Shown: piece by piece, positions 63,036 through 64,000 of the stretch
How the letters are laid out: every line of letters begins with the position of its first letter
How positions within the stretch are numbered: position 1 is the first letter of the stretch
From: JAGPUQ01 sp049325095
GTDB lineage: Bacteria; Pseudomonadota; Gammaproteobacteria; Pseudomonadales; Porticoccaceae
NCBI GenBank assembly: GCA_049325095.1
Contig: JBMOPO010000017.1
Coordinates: 62,001-126,000 of the forward strand
Direction: 5' to 3'
Length of the DNA stretch: 64,000 nt
Translations under genes and position numbers: made by a program
Notes under the pieces: model-generated
What the model was told of the DNA's origin: nothing
The model's input: only the letters and a program-made list of their open reading frames with translations
The model's database searches: none

Positions 63036-64000
63036 GTGGCGCGCAAACACATTCTGGAAGGCATCAAGGTACTCGATTTCACCCAACACGTGGCCGGGCC
63101 CTCGTGCACCCGGATGATGGCCGAGCTGGGTGCCGAGGTCATCAAGGTCGAGCTGGCGCCCACCGGCGAGCAGATCCGCTATCTCGGCTATCAAAAGGGC
63201 GGCCGCGGCCTCTACTTCCTGCAACAGAACCGCGGCAAGCAGAGCCTGTGCCTCGATCCCAGAACCGACCGCGGCCGCGAAATCCTCCACGAGCTGATCC
63301 AACGGGTCGATGTGCTGATCGAGAATTTCGCGCCCGGCGCCATCGCTCGGCTGGGTTGCGGCTGGGAGGTGGCCAGCAGGCTCAATCCCGAGCTCATCAT
63401 GTGCTCGATCTCGACCTTCGGACAGACCGGGCCGCTCGCCGAGTTGCCCGGCTATGACTACATCGGCCAGGCCTATTCGGGCATCAGCAGCCTGATCGGC
63501 GATCCCGACCGGGCGCCCGCGCTGCCCGGCGCCGCGCTCGGCGACACCATGACCGGCACCCATGCGCTGGCCGCCATCAACGGCGCCCTGTTCAACCGCG
63601 CCATGGGCGGCGGCGGCGACTACCTGGACATCACCCTGCTCGACAGCTACTTCCACTGCCACGAGATGTCGGTGGGCATCTACAGCGCCAGCGACGGCAA
63701 GGTCGCTCCCCAGCGCAGCGGGTCCCATGCCCGCATCCTCTGCCCGACCGGCGCCTTCCGGGGTCGCGACGGCTACATCATGATCGTCGCCACCCCCCAG
63801 CAGTGGCCGGCCTTCTGCAAGGCCATCGAGATGCCCGAACTGATCGAGGATCCCCGCTTCGCCCACATCAACGACCGCATCCGCAACCGGGCCGAGCTGA
63901 TCGCCATCATTGAGGACTGGCTGCAAGGCCAGCCGAGCGACCGGGAATCCATCCGCCGGCTGGAGGCCGCGCGCATTCCCGTCGCCCCGGTGCTCTCGGT
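63036..64000 (+). CDS. CaiB/BaiF-family CoA transferase (3' end outside window)
   Basis: First ~321 codons of a family III CoA transferase; the frame is open to the window edge. Seen: KVLDFTQHVAGPSCTRMMAEL near the N terminus (quoted in part: VLDFTQHVAGPS), GAEVIKVEL, NRGKQSLCLD, FAPGAIARLG, and the catalytic Asp170 in ALGDTMTGTHA, which matches the Asp of formyl-CoA transferase rather than the racemase pattern. The start is GTG 63036-63038 behind GGGGAA, so an ATG-only search misses the gene. CoA donor and acceptor unknown. Confidence 0.9.
   Translation, partial: MARKHILEGIKVLDFTQHVAGPSCTRMMAELGAEVIKVELAPTGEQIRYLGYQKGGRGLYFLQQNRGKQSLCLDPRTDRGREILHELIQRVDVLIENFAPGAIARLGCGWEVASRLNPELIMCSISTFGQTGPLAELPGYDYIGQAYSGISSLIGDPDRAPALPGAALGDTMTGTHALAAINGALFNRAMGGGGDYLDITLLDSYFHCHEMSVGIYSASDGKVAPQRSGSHARILCPTGAFRGRDGYIMIVATPQQWPAFCKAIEMPELIEDPRFAHINDRIRNRAELIAIIEDWLQGQPSDRESIRRLEAARIPVAPVLS

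Overview
The window is a very GC-rich chromosomal segment (64 kb) from a gammaproteobacterium. The evidence is gene order: tig-clpP-clpX-lon-hupB-ppiD, a YafS-like methyltransferase overlapping rnhA, rmf next to rlmKL and pyrD, metG/apbC/dcd, the six-gene rsx (rnf) operon, and clpS-clpA with infA. The finer lineage cannot be fixed from sequence alone. I see no insertion sequence, prophage, CRISPR array or rRNA. One tRNA (Leu, anticodon UAG) lies upstream of tig. Several real genes begin with GTG or TTG (hupB, clpX, hda, rsxC, rsxD, the LLM oxidoreductase, the last CoA transferase), so ATG-only calls misplace or miss them.

Layout. 0-11 kb: cell-wall and proteostasis core (rnhA, methyltransferase, mltD, ppiD, hupB, lon, clpX, clpP, tig). 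A good sigma70-type promoter precedes hupB and a near-consensus heat-shock promoter precedes lon. 11-19 kb: accessory block with a cupin/mannose-6-phosphate-isomerase-like protein, a free-standing HEAGH (M41-like) protein, a copper pair (cupredoxin plus multicopper oxidase), an alpha-methylacyl-CoA racemase and an acetolactate-synthase-like TPP enzyme. 19-23 kb: glutaredoxin-like protein, rlmKL, rmf, pyrD, a thioesterase. 23.5-26 kb: an orphan flagellar/chemotaxis patch: a CheW protein behind a FliA-like promoter, a coupled small ORF, and a convergent FliK-FlhB-tail pair. 26-28 kb: a Rieske [2Fe-2S]-cytochrome P450 fusion, the most unusual gene in the window.

28-41 kb is mostly housekeeping: TlpA-like lipoprotein, YihY, ArsC-like and DUF2069, sppA, DUF2066-hda, purM, DUF3108, DUF3014, dcd, apbC, metG. 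An intrinsic-terminator-like hairpin sits inside the metG/apbC divergent promoter region. 40.7-46 kb is the rsxABCDGE operon, with overlapping or abutting cistrons, followed by infA from its own promoter, then clpA/clpS (convergent) and mfd. 52.7-54.2 kb is a small minus-strand operon (msrA, DCC protein, thioesterase).

54.3-64 kb is a catabolic/lipid accessory region: two coupled PaaI-type thioesterases, three tandem HSL-family esterases leading into an SDR dehydrogenase and a strong bidirectional terminator, an LLM flavin monooxygenase, a persulfide dioxygenase-rhodanese fusion, an acyl-CoA dehydrogenase and a CaiB/BaiF CoA transferase cut by the window edge. With the racemase and the P450 this suggests an organism equipped to oxidise branched, alicyclic or other hydrophobic carbon sources; that is inference from gene content.
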